NCBI GenBank assembly: GCA_031553225.1
Contig: JAVBLU010000001.1
Location: forward strand, 124,001 to 188,000
DNA length: 64,000 nt
Source: JAVBLU01 sp031553225
GTDB taxonomy: Bacteria > Bacillota > Clostridia > Christensenellales > UBA1750
Reading direction: 5' to 3'
Shown: in pieces, positions 41,816 through 50,326 of the stretch
Position numbering within the stretch: the first letter of the stretch is position 1
Layout of the letters: each line of letters opens with the position of its first letter
Notes under the pieces: generated by a model
What the model saw: the letters and a program-made list of their open reading frames with translations, nothing else
The model's database searches: none
Told to the model about the DNA's origin: nothing
Program-made: the position numbers and the translations under genes

Positions 41816-42433
41816 TCAGGCGCTTTCGGGCGGTTTGTCGGGCTTGTCGGCCTTTTCCGCCGCGGCACCGTTGTAGCGCCGCATGGCGGCCTCAACGCCC
41901 TCCTGCAGGTACAGCTCCGCGGCGTCGGCTGCGCGCGCCTGCGCTTCCCGGGCGATGGGCTGCTCCTGAGGGGTGTAGCGGCCGGTCACCCATGCGCGCA
42001 GGTCGCGGTCCACGGGGGGCGAGCCGATGCCCAGGCGGATGCGCGGAAAATCCTCACGGCCGTAGATGAGGGTGATGTCGCGCATGCCGTTGTGCGTGCC
42101 CGACGACCCGGACGCGCGGATGCGCAGCCGCCCAAGGGGCAAGTCCAGATCGTCGTACACCACCAGAATGCGTTCTGGAGGGGTTTTGTACCACTGCGCG
42201 AGCGCCAGAACGGCCGCGCCCGACTCGTTCATGTACGTTTGCGGCTGGGCGAGCACCACCCGCTTGTCAAACAGCCGCTCCTCGCAGTACAGGCTCTTAA
42301 AGCCGCGCCTTTGCAGGCGCAGGCCGTGCCGTTCGCACAGAAGCTCCACGACATCAAACCCGGCGTTGTGCCGGGTATGGGCGTATTGCAGGCCGGGGTT
42401 GCCCAGCCCGATGATCAGGTACGGGGCGTCCAT
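41816..42433 (-). CDS. pth: Peptidyl-tRNA hydrolase
   Basis: Pth recycles peptidyl-tRNA. The 205-residue protein has IIGLGNPGLQYAHTRHNAGF with the catalytic His in TRHNAGF, plus PQTYMNESG and DDLDLPLGRLRIR. ATG 42433 follows the HAD gene by two bases; the frame is open upstream but inside the HAD gene. The C-terminal tail is Glu/Lys-rich. Confidence 0.96.
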   Translation of the reverse strand: MDAPYLIIGLGNPGLQYAHTRHNAGFDVVELLCERHGLRLQRRGFKSLYCEERLFDKRVVLAQPQTYMNESGAAVLALAQWYKTPPERILVVYDDLDLPLGRLRIRASGSSGTHNGMRDITLIYGREDFPRIRLGIGSPPVDRDLRAWVTGRYTPQEQPIAREAQARAADAAELYLQEGVEAAMRRYNGAAAEKADKPDKPPESA

Positions 42434-42435
42434 GC

Positions 42436-43131
42436 TCAGAGCGCCTCGATGAAAGCGAGCAGTTCCGGCCAGGACCCGCGGCCGTCGCATGCCGAGCACC
42501 CCTCGTTCAACACGTGATCGGTCACCAGGAAGGTCTTCATGCCCAGGCGGGCGGCGGGCGCCATGTCGTCCAGCTCATCGTTCCCCACCATCAGGCAGTC
42601 GGCGGGCTCAAGGCTCCCGGCGCGGCGAAGAACCTCGCGGTAATACCGCTCGTGCGGCTTGCACGAGCAGGAATCCTCATAGGCGGTGATCAGTTCAAAC
42701 TCCTCGGGCGTAAATCCCGCCCAGCGCAGGCGCTCGCGGGTGGCCATGGCGGGAAATACCGGATTGGTGGCCAAAATGGCGCGATACCCCTTGGTGCGGC
42801 AGGCCTCCACGGCCGCGCGCGCGCCCGACACTGCGGGAAAAAACGCGCCCAATTTCGGAAACTCGGTTTGGTAAAAGGCCTCGAAACGCGCGCCCACCTC
42901 CTGCAAGGAGATGCCCGTACCTTCCTCAAAAGCCGCCCAGAACGCCGCCTCGTTGCTGCGGCCGTCGTCATGGTCGATCATGCGGTATGTGGCGTCCATG
43001 ATGTCCTTGGCCGTCTGCCGGGGATCGCGCCCGGGCAGCACCTGGCTGACAGCGCGTATGTAGCGATGCTCGAACTCCTTCATGTCACAGGAGAGGAGCG
43101 TTCCGTCCAGGTCGAAGAGTACCGCTTTCAT
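42436..43131 (-). CDS. HAD-family hydrolase
   Basis: A 231-residue HAD phosphatase. Motif I is FDLDGTLL, motif II ILATNPV, motif III Lys in SCKPHERYY, motif IV MVGNDELDD. The cap domain is of C1 type. The substrate is unknown. It lies between prs and pth in a minus-strand operon-like run, with 75 bases separating it from prs. Confidence 0.88.
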   Translation of the reverse strand: MKAVLFDLDGTLLSCDMKEFEHRYIRAVSQVLPGRDPRQTAKDIMDATYRMIDHDDGRSNEAAFWAAFEEGTGISLQEVGARFEAFYQTEFPKLGAFFPAVSGARAAVEACRTKGYRAILATNPVFPAMATRERLRWAGFTPEEFELITAYEDSCSCKPHERYYREVLRRAGSLEPADCLMVGNDELDDMAPAARLGMKTFLVTDHVLNEGCSACDGRGSWPELLAFIEAL

Positions 43132-43206
43132 CCAACAACGTCCTTCACGCAGGGCGGCGGCCGCCCGCGGTGAAGCGGGAGGCTCTGCCGGAGCCCCTAT
43201 CTTTGG

Positions 43207-44154
43207 TTATTCGTACAGGCCGGATATGGGCATATCCTCGTAGATGCGCTCGATGGCGTGTGCGAAGTAGTCCGCTACCGACAGGTAGCGGATTTTGGGC
43301 GAAGGCTGGCGCAGGGCGATCGTGTCCGCGCATACGATCTCCAAAATCGGGCTTTGCTCCAGGCGCTCTATGGCCGGCCCGGAGAACACGCCGTGCGTGC
43401 AGCAGGCGTACACCGAAGACGCGCCGTGCTCCAGCAGCGCTACGGCCCCGCCCACGATGGTGCCAGCCGTGTCGATCATGTCGTCCACGATGAGGGCACG
43501 CTTGCCGTGCACGTCGCCGATGATGTTCATCACCTCGGCCATGTTCGCCTTGGGCCGCCGCTTATCGATGATGGCGAGCGGAGCGGACAGGCGCGCCGCA
43601 AAAGCGCGCGCGCGGGCAACGCCGCCCAGATCCGGCGAGACAATCACCAGGTCCTCCCCCTCAAAGCGGCGCTTTAGGTAGTGGTTGGCCAGCGTGGGCA
43701 CGCCGGGCAGATGATCCACGGGGATGTCGAAGAACCCTTGGATCTGCGCGGCGTGCAGGTCCATGGTGAGCACGCGGTCCGCGCCCGCGGCAGTGATCAG
43801 GTCGGCCACGAGCCGGGCCGTGATCGGGTCGCGCGTGCGCACCTTGCGGTCCTGCCGGGCGTAGCCGTAGTAGGGCAGCACGGCCGTCACGCGCCCGGCG
43901 GAGGCTCTGCGTACCGCGTCGATCATGATGAGCAGCTCCATCAGGTGGTCATTGGCGGGCGTGGAGATGGACTGCACAAGGAAGACGTCGCAGCCGCGCA
44001 CGGTCTCCTGGATGTTCAGGTTGATCTCGCCGTCGGAAAACCGGCTGACCATGCACGCCCCAAGCGGCAGGGACAGGGCGCGTGCGATGCCCTGCGCAAG
44101 CGGCTGGTTCGCATTGCCGCTAAACACCTTGATATTGGCGCGGTGCTCGTTCAT
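43207..44154 (-). CDS. prs: Ribose-phosphate pyrophosphokinase
   Basis: Makes phosphoribosyl pyrophosphate from ribose-5-phosphate and ATP for nucleotide, His and Trp synthesis. The 315-residue protein has FSDGEINLNI, the ATP loop ARQDRK, MDLHAAQIQGFFDIP and the PRPP loop DDMIDTAGT. ATG 44154 overlaps the glmU stop (ATGA). The glmU-prs pair is conserved in Firmicutes. Confidence 0.97.
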   Translation of the reverse strand: MNEHRANIKVFSGNANQPLAQGIARALSLPLGACMVSRFSDGEINLNIQETVRGCDVFLVQSISTPANDHLMELLIMIDAVRRASAGRVTAVLPYYGYARQDRKVRTRDPITARLVADLITAAGADRVLTMDLHAAQIQGFFDIPVDHLPGVPTLANHYLKRRFEGEDLVIVSPDLGGVARARAFAARLSAPLAIIDKRRPKANMAEVMNIIGDVHGKRALIVDDMIDTAGTIVGGAVALLEHGASSVYACCTHGVFSGPAIERLEQSPILEIVCADTIALRQPSPKIRYLSVADYFAHAIERIYEDMPISGLYE

Positions 44155-45533
44155 AACAGGCCTTCCGCCTTTCGTCTGGCCACCCAGCCTTCTTTTGTTA
44201 CCTGACGACCGCGGGCCACGGCCAGAGCGCCGGGGGGCACGTCCTGCGTAAGGGTGGATCCGGCGGCCACGTACGCGTCCTCGCCCACGGTGATCGGGGC
44301 AACCAGGTTCGTGTTGCAGCCGATGAACGCGCCGTCCTTCACCACGGTACGGTTCTTTTTCTTGCCGTCGTAGTTGCCCGTAACCACGCCGCACCCAAGG
44401 TTCACCCGCGCGCCGATGTCCGCGTCGCCCACGTAGGCGAGGTGCGACACCTTGGCCCCGTCGGCGATGCTGGCGTTCTTCACCTCCACAAAATCGCCCA
44501 CGCGGCAGCCCCTGCCCACCACGGCATGCGGGCGCAGATAGGCGAACGGCCCCACCTTGGTGCCCTCGCCCACTTCGGCCTGCACAAGCACGCTGGACTC
44601 CACGCTCACCCCGTCGTGCAAAACGGTGTTTTCCAGGCGGCAGCCTGGCAGAAGCGTGCAGCCTCTGCCGATTACCGTGCCTTTTTGCAGGGTGCAGTTC
44701 GGATGAACGACCGTGTCCTCCCCGATGGAAACGCCTTCGTCGATGTAGACGGCGGCCGGATCGACCAGCGTAACGCCCGCCAGCATATGAGCGCGGTTGA
44801 TGCGACTGCGCATGGCCGCGCAGGCCAGCGAAAGCTGCGCGCGGTCGTTCACGCCCAGGCCCTCGTCGGCGTCGGCGATGGGTATAATATCGATGCGCGC
44901 GCGCTGTTCGCGCAAAACCGCGTATACGTCCGTGAGGTAGTACTCGCCCTGGGCGTTGTTCGTGGTGAGGGCGGGCAGCGCGCGCTCAAGCGCCGCGGGT
45001 GCAAAGGCATAGAAGGAGACGTTCACCTCGCGCACGGCGCGTTGCTCGTCCGTGCAGTCTTTATCCTCGCGCAAGGCCACAAACGCGCCCTGGCCGTCGC
45101 GCAGCACGCGCCCGTATCCGGCCGGGTCCGCAAGGTGGGCGGTGGCCAGAGCGGCGTCCGCGCCCCCCTGGATGGCCGCAACAAGGCTCGCAATGGTGCC
45201 CTGGGAGACGAGCGGCTGATCCACCGCCAGCACCACCACCGGCCCGCCCCGCATGTCCACGCAGGGCATGGCCGCGGCTGTTGCCGCGCCGGTGCCCTTG
45301 CCCGCCTGGAGGTTCTGCACGGCGATGACCGCGCGCCCGCGCACATAGTCCGCCACCGGGCCCACGGCGTCCGACAGAACGATCACAGGTTTCGCTGCGC
45401 CCGCCGCGGCGCAGGCGTCCAGCGTCCAGTCCACCAAGGGTTTTCCGCACAGCTCGTGCAGAAGCTTGGGCGTCTTGGATTTCATGCGCAGGCCCTCGCC
45501 CGCAGCCAGGATCACCGCCTGGAACCCACTCAT
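44151..45533 (-). CDS. glmU: Bifunctional UDP-N-acetylglucosamine pyrophosphorylase/glucosamine-1-phosphate acetyltransferase
   Basis: GlmU makes UDP-GlcNAc, the precursor of peptidoglycan and teichoic acids. The 460-residue protein has the uridylyltransferase signature ILAAGEGLRMKSKTPKLLHE at the N-terminus and a left-handed beta-helix of hexapeptide repeats (about 250-450), with LGCGVVTGNYDGKKKN in the acetyltransferase site. GGGAGG precedes ATG 45533. It has a strong promoter and a leader of about 80 bases with a terminator-like hairpin. Confidence 0.97.
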   Translation of the reverse strand: MSGFQAVILAAGEGLRMKSKTPKLLHELCGKPLVDWTLDACAAAGAAKPVIVLSDAVGPVADYVRGRAVIAVQNLQAGKGTGAATAAAMPCVDMRGGPVVVLAVDQPLVSQGTIASLVAAIQGGADAALATAHLADPAGYGRVLRDGQGAFVALREDKDCTDEQRAVREVNVSFYAFAPAALERALPALTTNNAQGEYYLTDVYAVLREQRARIDIIPIADADEGLGVNDRAQLSLACAAMRSRINRAHMLAGVTLVDPAAVYIDEGVSIGEDTVVHPNCTLQKGTVIGRGCTLLPGCRLENTVLHDGVSVESSVLVQAEVGEGTKVGPFAYLRPHAVVGRGCRVGDFVEVKNASIADGAKVSHLAYVGDADIGARVNLGCGVVTGNYDGKKKNRTVVKDGAFIGCNTNLVAPITVGEDAYVAAGSTLTQDVPPGALAVARGRQVTKEGWVARRKAEGLL

Positions 45534-45570
45534 TTCGTCATCCTCCCTCGCCTAGCCAACAGCGCAAAAC

Positions 45571-45600
45571 CGGGTGATCGAACCAGCTTTCGTTCACCCG
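45571..45600 (-). promoter_or_regulatory. Terminator-like hairpin in the glmU leader (possible attenuator)
   Basis: On the minus strand CGGGTGA pairs with TCACCCG, and an inner CGAA/TTCG helix closes the loop AGCTGG. GTTTTGC follows. It lies between the predicted transcription start (near 45617) and the glmU ribosome binding site. Its T run is short, so termination strength is uncertain. Confidence 0.45.
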
Positions 45601-45623
45601 ACTTGTGTTTTCCAATTGCATCT

Positions 45624-45652
45624 ATTGTAGGCTGAAAAGAGAAGCGCGTCAA
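45624..45652 (-). promoter_or_regulatory. Promoter of glmU-prs
   Basis: On the minus strand TTGACG (45647-45652) and TACAAT (45624-45629) are 17 bases apart. Confidence 0.82.
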
Positions 45653-45811
45653 GGCGAACAGCGCGCGGCGGCAGCCGCAACGTTTGTCGTTTTGGCGCGG
45701 CCGCCGCCGCCGGAACGATGCAACTGTTTGCCTCCATAGTGCGTCTATGATAAGTGAAACGCCCGCGCGTAATGCGCATCACCCATGTCAACCCGTAAGG
45801 GGGATTCGCCC

Positions 45812-47200
45812 ATGAACTGCAGCAAACGGGTTTATGCCCTTCTGCTCGGCGCACTCTTGCTGTCCGCGACCGTCACCGGGGCGCGCGCGGTTCCTTCCGT
45901 ATCCCTGATCGCCTACGACGCGGGCTGGTACGGAGCTTACGGGCTGATGGATGAAACCGGCGCTCGCATAACGCCGCCGGACTACAGCGCCGCGCCCTCC
46001 CCCGCCTACTACGACGCCGTGGACCCCGCTCAGGCGGGTTTTGGCGCGCCCGCGCGCTATATCGCGCAGCTGCCAGGCGGCGGCAACACCGTGCTGGACG
46101 AGCAGGGCCGCGAGATCGTGCAGCGCAATGTGTACCGGTACATACTCGCCTGCCCGGAGCGCCGCTTCCTCGGCCATCGCGCGGGCGGCGGGTACGATCT
46201 GCTGGACGACCAAGGCAAGCTCGTTCTCACTTTCGACAAAGAATACAGGAGCGTTTCTGCCGGCCTGGCGGGCCAGTTCATCGCGGAAACGGACAAGGGC
46301 TACATCCTGCTCGGTGCGGATGCGAAGCCTCTGACCGCCGCCTACCGCTCCCTCTTTCCCGGGCCCTACCCTTCCTCCGCCTACATCATACAAAAGGACG
46401 GTTCCGGCCGGCGCGGGGCGCTTGGTACGGACGGCGCGGAGCTTATACCCATCAAATACCGTACGGCCGTGTACTACAACGGCCTGTGCATCGTGCGCAA
46501 CGACAGCGACGAGTATTTCCTCATCAACCGTGAGGAAAAGGCGCTCATTCCGCCCAAGAAGGGGCAGTTTATCAGCTTTACACGGTACCGCGGCCGCGAC
46601 GTGGTCAGCGTGTACCATCTGGACGAGGGCGGCAACCCGACAGGCGGCATGCTCTATGACTTTCAGATGCGCAAGCTCGTGGAAGCGCCTTATACGCACC
46701 TGATCGTGCGCGGTCCGGAGAAGGACGAGACGATCATCGACGTGCAGCAGACCAAATCTGTGTACGCCGGAGCTGCGGCCACCGCCGCCACGGTGAACAT
46801 TGCCGTTAGCCCGGACGGCAACGCTCTGCCGGTATACGGCAGCCTGATCCAGCCGCTGGGGGCCGGAATCTATCTGGCCGAGGATCACACGAGCCAGGCG
46901 TCCAACGCCCGCTTGGTGGACGAGAAGGGCACGGTGCTTGCCCATGCGGCCGGCATCGAGCCGCTGATCGACGGCTACGTGCGCTTCCAGAACGGCGACG
47001 GGCAGGGCATCACAACCTGGGGCCTGATGACCGACAAAGGCGAAGTGCTGCTGGAGCCTGCGTACCGGGACGTGTCGGCGGAGCCGGGGCCCAACCCGGA
47101 GCGCATTTGCCTGATCACGACGACGGACACGTTCATCTACGACCCGGTGACGGGAACGACGCTGCTCATGCGCACGCAGCGTTCCGTTCTGCCGGATTAA
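45812..47200 (+). CDS. Secreted WG-repeat-like protein
   Basis: A 462-residue protein with an Sec signal peptide (hydrophobic residues about 8-22, then a TGARA-type site). The mature part contains repeated YG-LMDE-G-xITPPDY, YDLLDDQGKLVL, GALGTDGAELIPIKY and WGLMTDKGEVLLEP units. These match the WG beta-repeat, which is thought to form a propeller-like surface for binding. The role is unknown. ATG 45812 has AAGGGGG upstream. The PstS-like lipoprotein gene follows after 13 bases, so the two are probably one operon. Confidence 0.75.
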   Translation: MNCSKRVYALLLGALLLSATVTGARAVPSVSLIAYDAGWYGAYGLMDETGARITPPDYSAAPSPAYYDAVDPAQAGFGAPARYIAQLPGGGNTVLDEQGREIVQRNVYRYILACPERRFLGHRAGGGYDLLDDQGKLVLTFDKEYRSVSAGLAGQFIAETDKGYILLGADAKPLTAAYRSLFPGPYPSSAYIIQKDGSGRRGALGTDGAELIPIKYRTAVYYNGLCIVRNDSDEYFLINREEKALIPPKKGQFISFTRYRGRDVVSVYHLDEGGNPTGGMLYDFQMRKLVEAPYTHLIVRGPEKDETIIDVQQTKSVYAGAAATAATVNIAVSPDGNALPVYGSLIQPLGAGIYLAEDHTSQASNARLVDEKGTVLAHAAGIEPLIDGYVRFQNGDGQGITTWGLMTDKGEVLLEPAYRDVSAEPGPNPERICLITTTDTFIYDPVTGTTLLMRTQRSVLPD

Positions 47201-47213
47201 GGAGGCGCGCAAC

Positions 47214-48215
47214 ATGAAGAAACCGCTCGCCCGCATGCTGTGCGTATCCCTTGCGCTGTGCGCCGCGCTGACGCTCGCCGCGTGCGATACGCCTGCGCCC
47301 GCGCCCTCGCCCTCGCCCACTCCGGCAGCCACGCCCGCGCCGTCCGCAACGGCCGCGCCCGCGCCCAAGCCCACGCCCACGCCGCCGCCTTCCCCGACAC
47401 CCGAGCCCACACCTACGCCCGCACCTATCGTGCTCTCCGGGGCGCGCGTGTCCTTGTTCGCCGCCTTCCCTTACCGCAGCGTGGCGCTGGCCCTGGAGCA
47501 AAGTGTGAACGGCCTTACCGGCGCGCAAGCGGACATCGCGCAGCCCGTGCTGCGCGACGACAGCGCGCGCATGAACATGGTTAACCGCGCGGATGGCCTG
47601 GCCCTGGTGGCCCAGTGCCCCGGCGAAAAGGCCCCGCAGCAGATTCTGGCGATGGAGCATCCGATCACCTTCGTGGATGTGTCCGCCGCGCCCATCGCGC
47701 GGGACGCCCTCGTGTTCCTCACAGGCGAGGGGAACAGCGTCGCCACGCTCACCTCTGCGCAGCTGAAGGACATCTACGCCGGCCGCGCCACGTCCTGGTC
47801 CGCCGCGGGCGGCAGCGGCGACGTGCTCCTCTTTTCGCCGACGGATCCAAAGACCTCCTGGAGCGGTCGCGCCGTCAAGGCCGCCTTCCTAGGCGATGAG
47901 CCCATGGCCGGCAACGCCGCGCAGGAAACGCTCCCCGCCGACTTTGTAAAGAGCGGCACGCTCATCGCCATGCCGTACAGTTACGCCGTAAACGACTACG
48001 CGCAAACCGGCTTCCGCATGCTGGCCGTGGACGGGATCGCGCCCACGGCCGAGACGATCGCAAACGGCAAGTACCCCTTCGCCTGCGACGTGTACGCCGT
48101 ATACCGTGCGGACACTCCGCAATACGCTCCGGCGCGCATGACGGCGGAGTACCTGCAAAGCCCGCCGGGCCAAAAATTTATCGCTTCCTGCGGGCTCGTT
48201 CCTTACTCTAGATAG
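47214..48215 (+). CDS. PstS-like periplasmic-binding-fold lipoprotein
   Basis: A 333-residue lipoprotein with signal ending LTLAAC near residue 24. A Thr/Pro/Ala-rich linker (about 26-72) is followed by a PBP-like domain with LTSAQLKDIYAGRATSW, a segment typical of phosphate-binding PstS proteins, and YSYAVND. PstC, PstA and PstB are absent here. It could bind phosphate or another anion, or be a sensory or adhesive relative. The stop overlaps the convergent GTPase frame by 13 bases. Confidence 0.78.
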   Translation: MKKPLARMLCVSLALCAALTLAACDTPAPAPSPSPTPAATPAPSATAAPAPKPTPTPPPSPTPEPTPTPAPIVLSGARVSLFAAFPYRSVALALEQSVNGLTGAQADIAQPVLRDDSARMNMVNRADGLALVAQCPGEKAPQQILAMEHPITFVDVSAAPIARDALVFLTGEGNSVATLTSAQLKDIYAGRATSWSAAGGSGDVLLFSPTDPKTSWSGRAVKAAFLGDEPMAGNAAQETLPADFVKSGTLIAMPYSYAVNDYAQTGFRMLAVDGIAPTAETIANGKYPFACDVYAVYRADTPQYAPARMTAEYLQSPPGQKFIASCGLVPYSR

Positions 48216-48511
48216 CGCAGCAGGCCTTCCACGTCCACATTCGAGCCGATCACCACGATCTGCCCGGCCGCGGCGGCCTCACAGGGCACAAGGCTCGTCT
48301 CGCCCGGCACATGCTGCAGCAGCTGCCATGCCCCGTCCACCAGGACGAAACCTTTGGCGCGCAGCACGCCCGGCGCGGCCGAAAGCGCCCGCAAAAAACC
48401 GTCCATCTGCCCGCGCGAGACGCTCGTCGGAACGGCGAGCGTCTCGGCGTCGAGGCCGAGCGCTTCGTGGCCGGGCCCGCCCTCGGGCGCGCAGGGCCGC
48501 CCTTGCGCGCA
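48203..48511 (-). pseudogene. CobW_C domain of the COG0523 GTPase, separated by an in-frame TAG
   Basis: In the same frame as the GTPase and directly after its TAG (48512-48514) runs an open frame of 102 codons. It ends in the CobW C-terminal pattern (MDGFLRAL, GFVLVDGAWQLLQHVPG, VVIGSNVD, LLRYLE). It is needed for a full-length COG0523 protein. As a separate product it could start only at ATG 48406, which has no clear ribosome binding site. The part between TAG and that ATG keeps two Cys and a His, in keeping with the metal-binding linker of this family. So this is either the lost half of a nonsense mutant, or is translated by TAG readthrough, or reflects a sequence error. Confidence 0.75.
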
Positions 48512-49513
48512 CTACTCGCAGGCGCAGACGCTGCCGTGCTCGCCCTGCATGGCGTGGGCGAGCAGCGCCTGCGGCGTCACTTCGTCCCAGGGCGTAGAGA
48601 TAAGCGCCGCGTGGGGCTGCAGGCGTTTTACGCCGCCCAGCGCGCGCCGCAGAACCACTGGATCGCACCCTCTGGTGCGGCTTAAAAAGATCGCTCCGGC
48701 CGCGCGAATCTGGTCGGCGTAAAAATCCGCGAAGCTTTTTAGATACGCGTCAAACCGGTTCACGTCCACGCACGCTGCGATCAGCCCGGTGGTGAACACG
48801 CCGCCCAGCTGCTTGCCGCCAAGCGCCGCGATGATGTCCGACAGCCGCCCCACGCCCGAGGGCTCCACCACCACGCGTTGCGGACGGTATTTGCGCAGGA
48901 TGCGCAGAAGCTCTCGTTCAAAATCGTAGATGAGCGTGCAGCAGATGCAGCCGCTGGACAACTCCACCACGCGCGAGCCGCCGTCCTCCAGAACGCGCGC
49001 GTCGATGGACACGTCGCCGAACTCGTTCTCCACAATACACACGCTTCCCTCAGCCTGCCATACGGGTAGCAGACGGCGGATGAGCGTGGTCTTACCCGAG
49101 CCGAGAAACCCTGCCACCACGTCGATGATCGGCTTACCCTGTTCCTGCATGGGCACCTCCTGTGCGCGCTGTACTTGGCAGGCCGGGCAAATGCCGCGCA
49201 CCTGCACGGATTGTACGCAAAAGCCCTCACCGCAGAGCGCGGTTTGCGCGGCGGCGGGCAGGGGCGTCGCGCGGTGGCACCGCGCGCACACCATGCGTCC
49301 GGCACGCGCCAGCTCCCAAAGATCGCCCGCCCCGCCCGGGACGCGACTCGCCAAAGCCTCCTGCTCCATGGCGACCAGGGCGCGGTACACCGTGGCCAGG
49401 GACACGGCCTCCCCGCACGCCAGGAGCTGCTCGTGCAGAGCCTGCGCGGACATGGGCTCACCCCGCGCCAGAAGCGCGGCAAGCGCCCGCCGCTGCTTTG
49501 TCCAGCGCTGCAT
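48512..49513 (-). CDS. zur: Fur-family (Zur-like) regulator in one ORF with a COG0523 (CobW/YciC-like) GTPase
   Basis: One uninterrupted 333-codon frame. Residues 1-121 are a Fur-family repressor: winged-helix QALHEQLLACGEAVSLATVYRALVAM (read in parts), then the structural zinc Cys pairs CARC and CPAC. Residues 122-333 are a G3E GTPase: Walker A GFLGSGKTTL, the metal motif CICC in SSGCICC, EPSGVG, ending HGSVCACE before TAG. No stop separates the two; ATG 49150 (start of the GTPase) has AGGAGGT six bases upstream, so both a fusion and a separate GTPase may be made. The GTPase ends before its CobW_C domain, which lies in frame after the TAG. Together with znuABC the context says zinc sensing and allocation. 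Confidence 0.82.
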   Translation of the reverse strand: MQRWTKQRRALAALLARGEPMSAQALHEQLLACGEAVSLATVYRALVAMEQEALASRVPGGAGDLWELARAGRMVCARCHRATPLPAAAQTALCGEGFCVQSVQVRGICPACQVQRAQEVPMQEQGKPIIDVVAGFLGSGKTTLIRRLLPVWQAEGSVCIVENEFGDVSIDARVLEDGGSRVVELSSGCICCTLIYDFERELLRILRKYRPQRVVVEPSGVGRLSDIIAALGGKQLGGVFTTGLIAACVDVNRFDAYLKSFADFYADQIRAAGAIFLSRTRGCDPVVLRRALGGVKRLQPHAALISTPWDEVTPQALLAHAMQGEHGSVCACE

Positions 49514-49524
49514 GCTGTCACCCC

Positions 49525-50322
49525 CTACCGGCTTCGCCCCGCGAAGGGCAGGGAAGCGGCATAGGCCGCCGCGAGCAGCAGCACCACGGTTGCGCCGGAC
49601 GCGCTGCCCAACGAATACGACCAGATGACCCCCGCCGCGCCGCAGGCAAGCGCCAGCCCCATGGCCAGCAGCACGTAGCCGCGCGTGGTGCGGGCGATGT
49701 TGCGCGCCCCGGCCGCGGGAAGCACCATCAGGGCGTTCACGATCAACGCGCCCACCCAGCGGATGCCCGCCATCACCACAAGCGCCACCAGCGCGCCGAA
49801 GGCGGCCTCCAGCCACCACACCCGCCCGCTGCGGCTCATGGAGAGCGGCCGGGAGAGCTGTGTGAGCGCCAGGCGGTTGTACAAAACGCCCAGCGCCACG
49901 CCTGCTGCGGCCAAAATGGCCATCAGCTGCGCCACGTCCCGGCCGGACACGGACAGAAGGTCGCCCACGAGCACGTAGGTATAGCGCGCAAACCCGCCCC
50001 CGCGCGAGAGCAGCACGATGCCAAGCGCCACGGCCGTGGAGGAGAATACGCCAATAGCCGTGTCTGCGCCCGCCGCGCCCTTGTTCTTCACCGCGACGAG
50101 CAGCACGGCCATGCACACGGCAAAGCCGGTCATGGCCAGGAACGGGTCAGGCACGCCGAGCAGCACGCCGATGCCGATGCCGCACAGCGCCGCATGGGCG
50201 AGCGAGTCGGAAAAGAAGGCCATGCGGCCGTCCACCACAAGCGTTCCAACGAAGGCGAACATCGGCGCGATGCCCGCAATGGCCAGGAGCGCCAGACGCA
50301 TAAAGCCGTATTCGTACCACAT
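49525..50322 (-). CDS. znuB: Metal ABC transporter permease (ZnuB-like)
   Basis: A 265-residue ABC-3 family permease with about eight membrane helices. FVGTLVVDGRMAFFSDSLAHAALCGIGIG is the family signature (read around SDSLAHAALCGIG), and VNALMVLPAAGARNIAR is the ATPase-contact region. ATG 50322 has GGCGG-rich sequence upstream. The gene is four bases from znuC and 11 bases before the Fur-family ORF. Confidence 0.92.
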   Translation of the reverse strand: MWYEYGFMRLALLAIAGIAPMFAFVGTLVVDGRMAFFSDSLAHAALCGIGIGVLLGVPDPFLAMTGFAVCMAVLLVAVKNKGAAGADTAIGVFSSTAVALGIVLLSRGGGFARYTYVLVGDLLSVSGRDVAQLMAILAAAGVALGVLYNRLALTQLSRPLSMSRSGRVWWLEAAFGALVALVVMAGIRWVGALIVNALMVLPAAGARNIARTTRGYVLLAMGLALACGAAGVIWSYSLGSASGATVVLLLAAAYAASLPFAGRSR

Positions 50323-50326
50323 GCGC

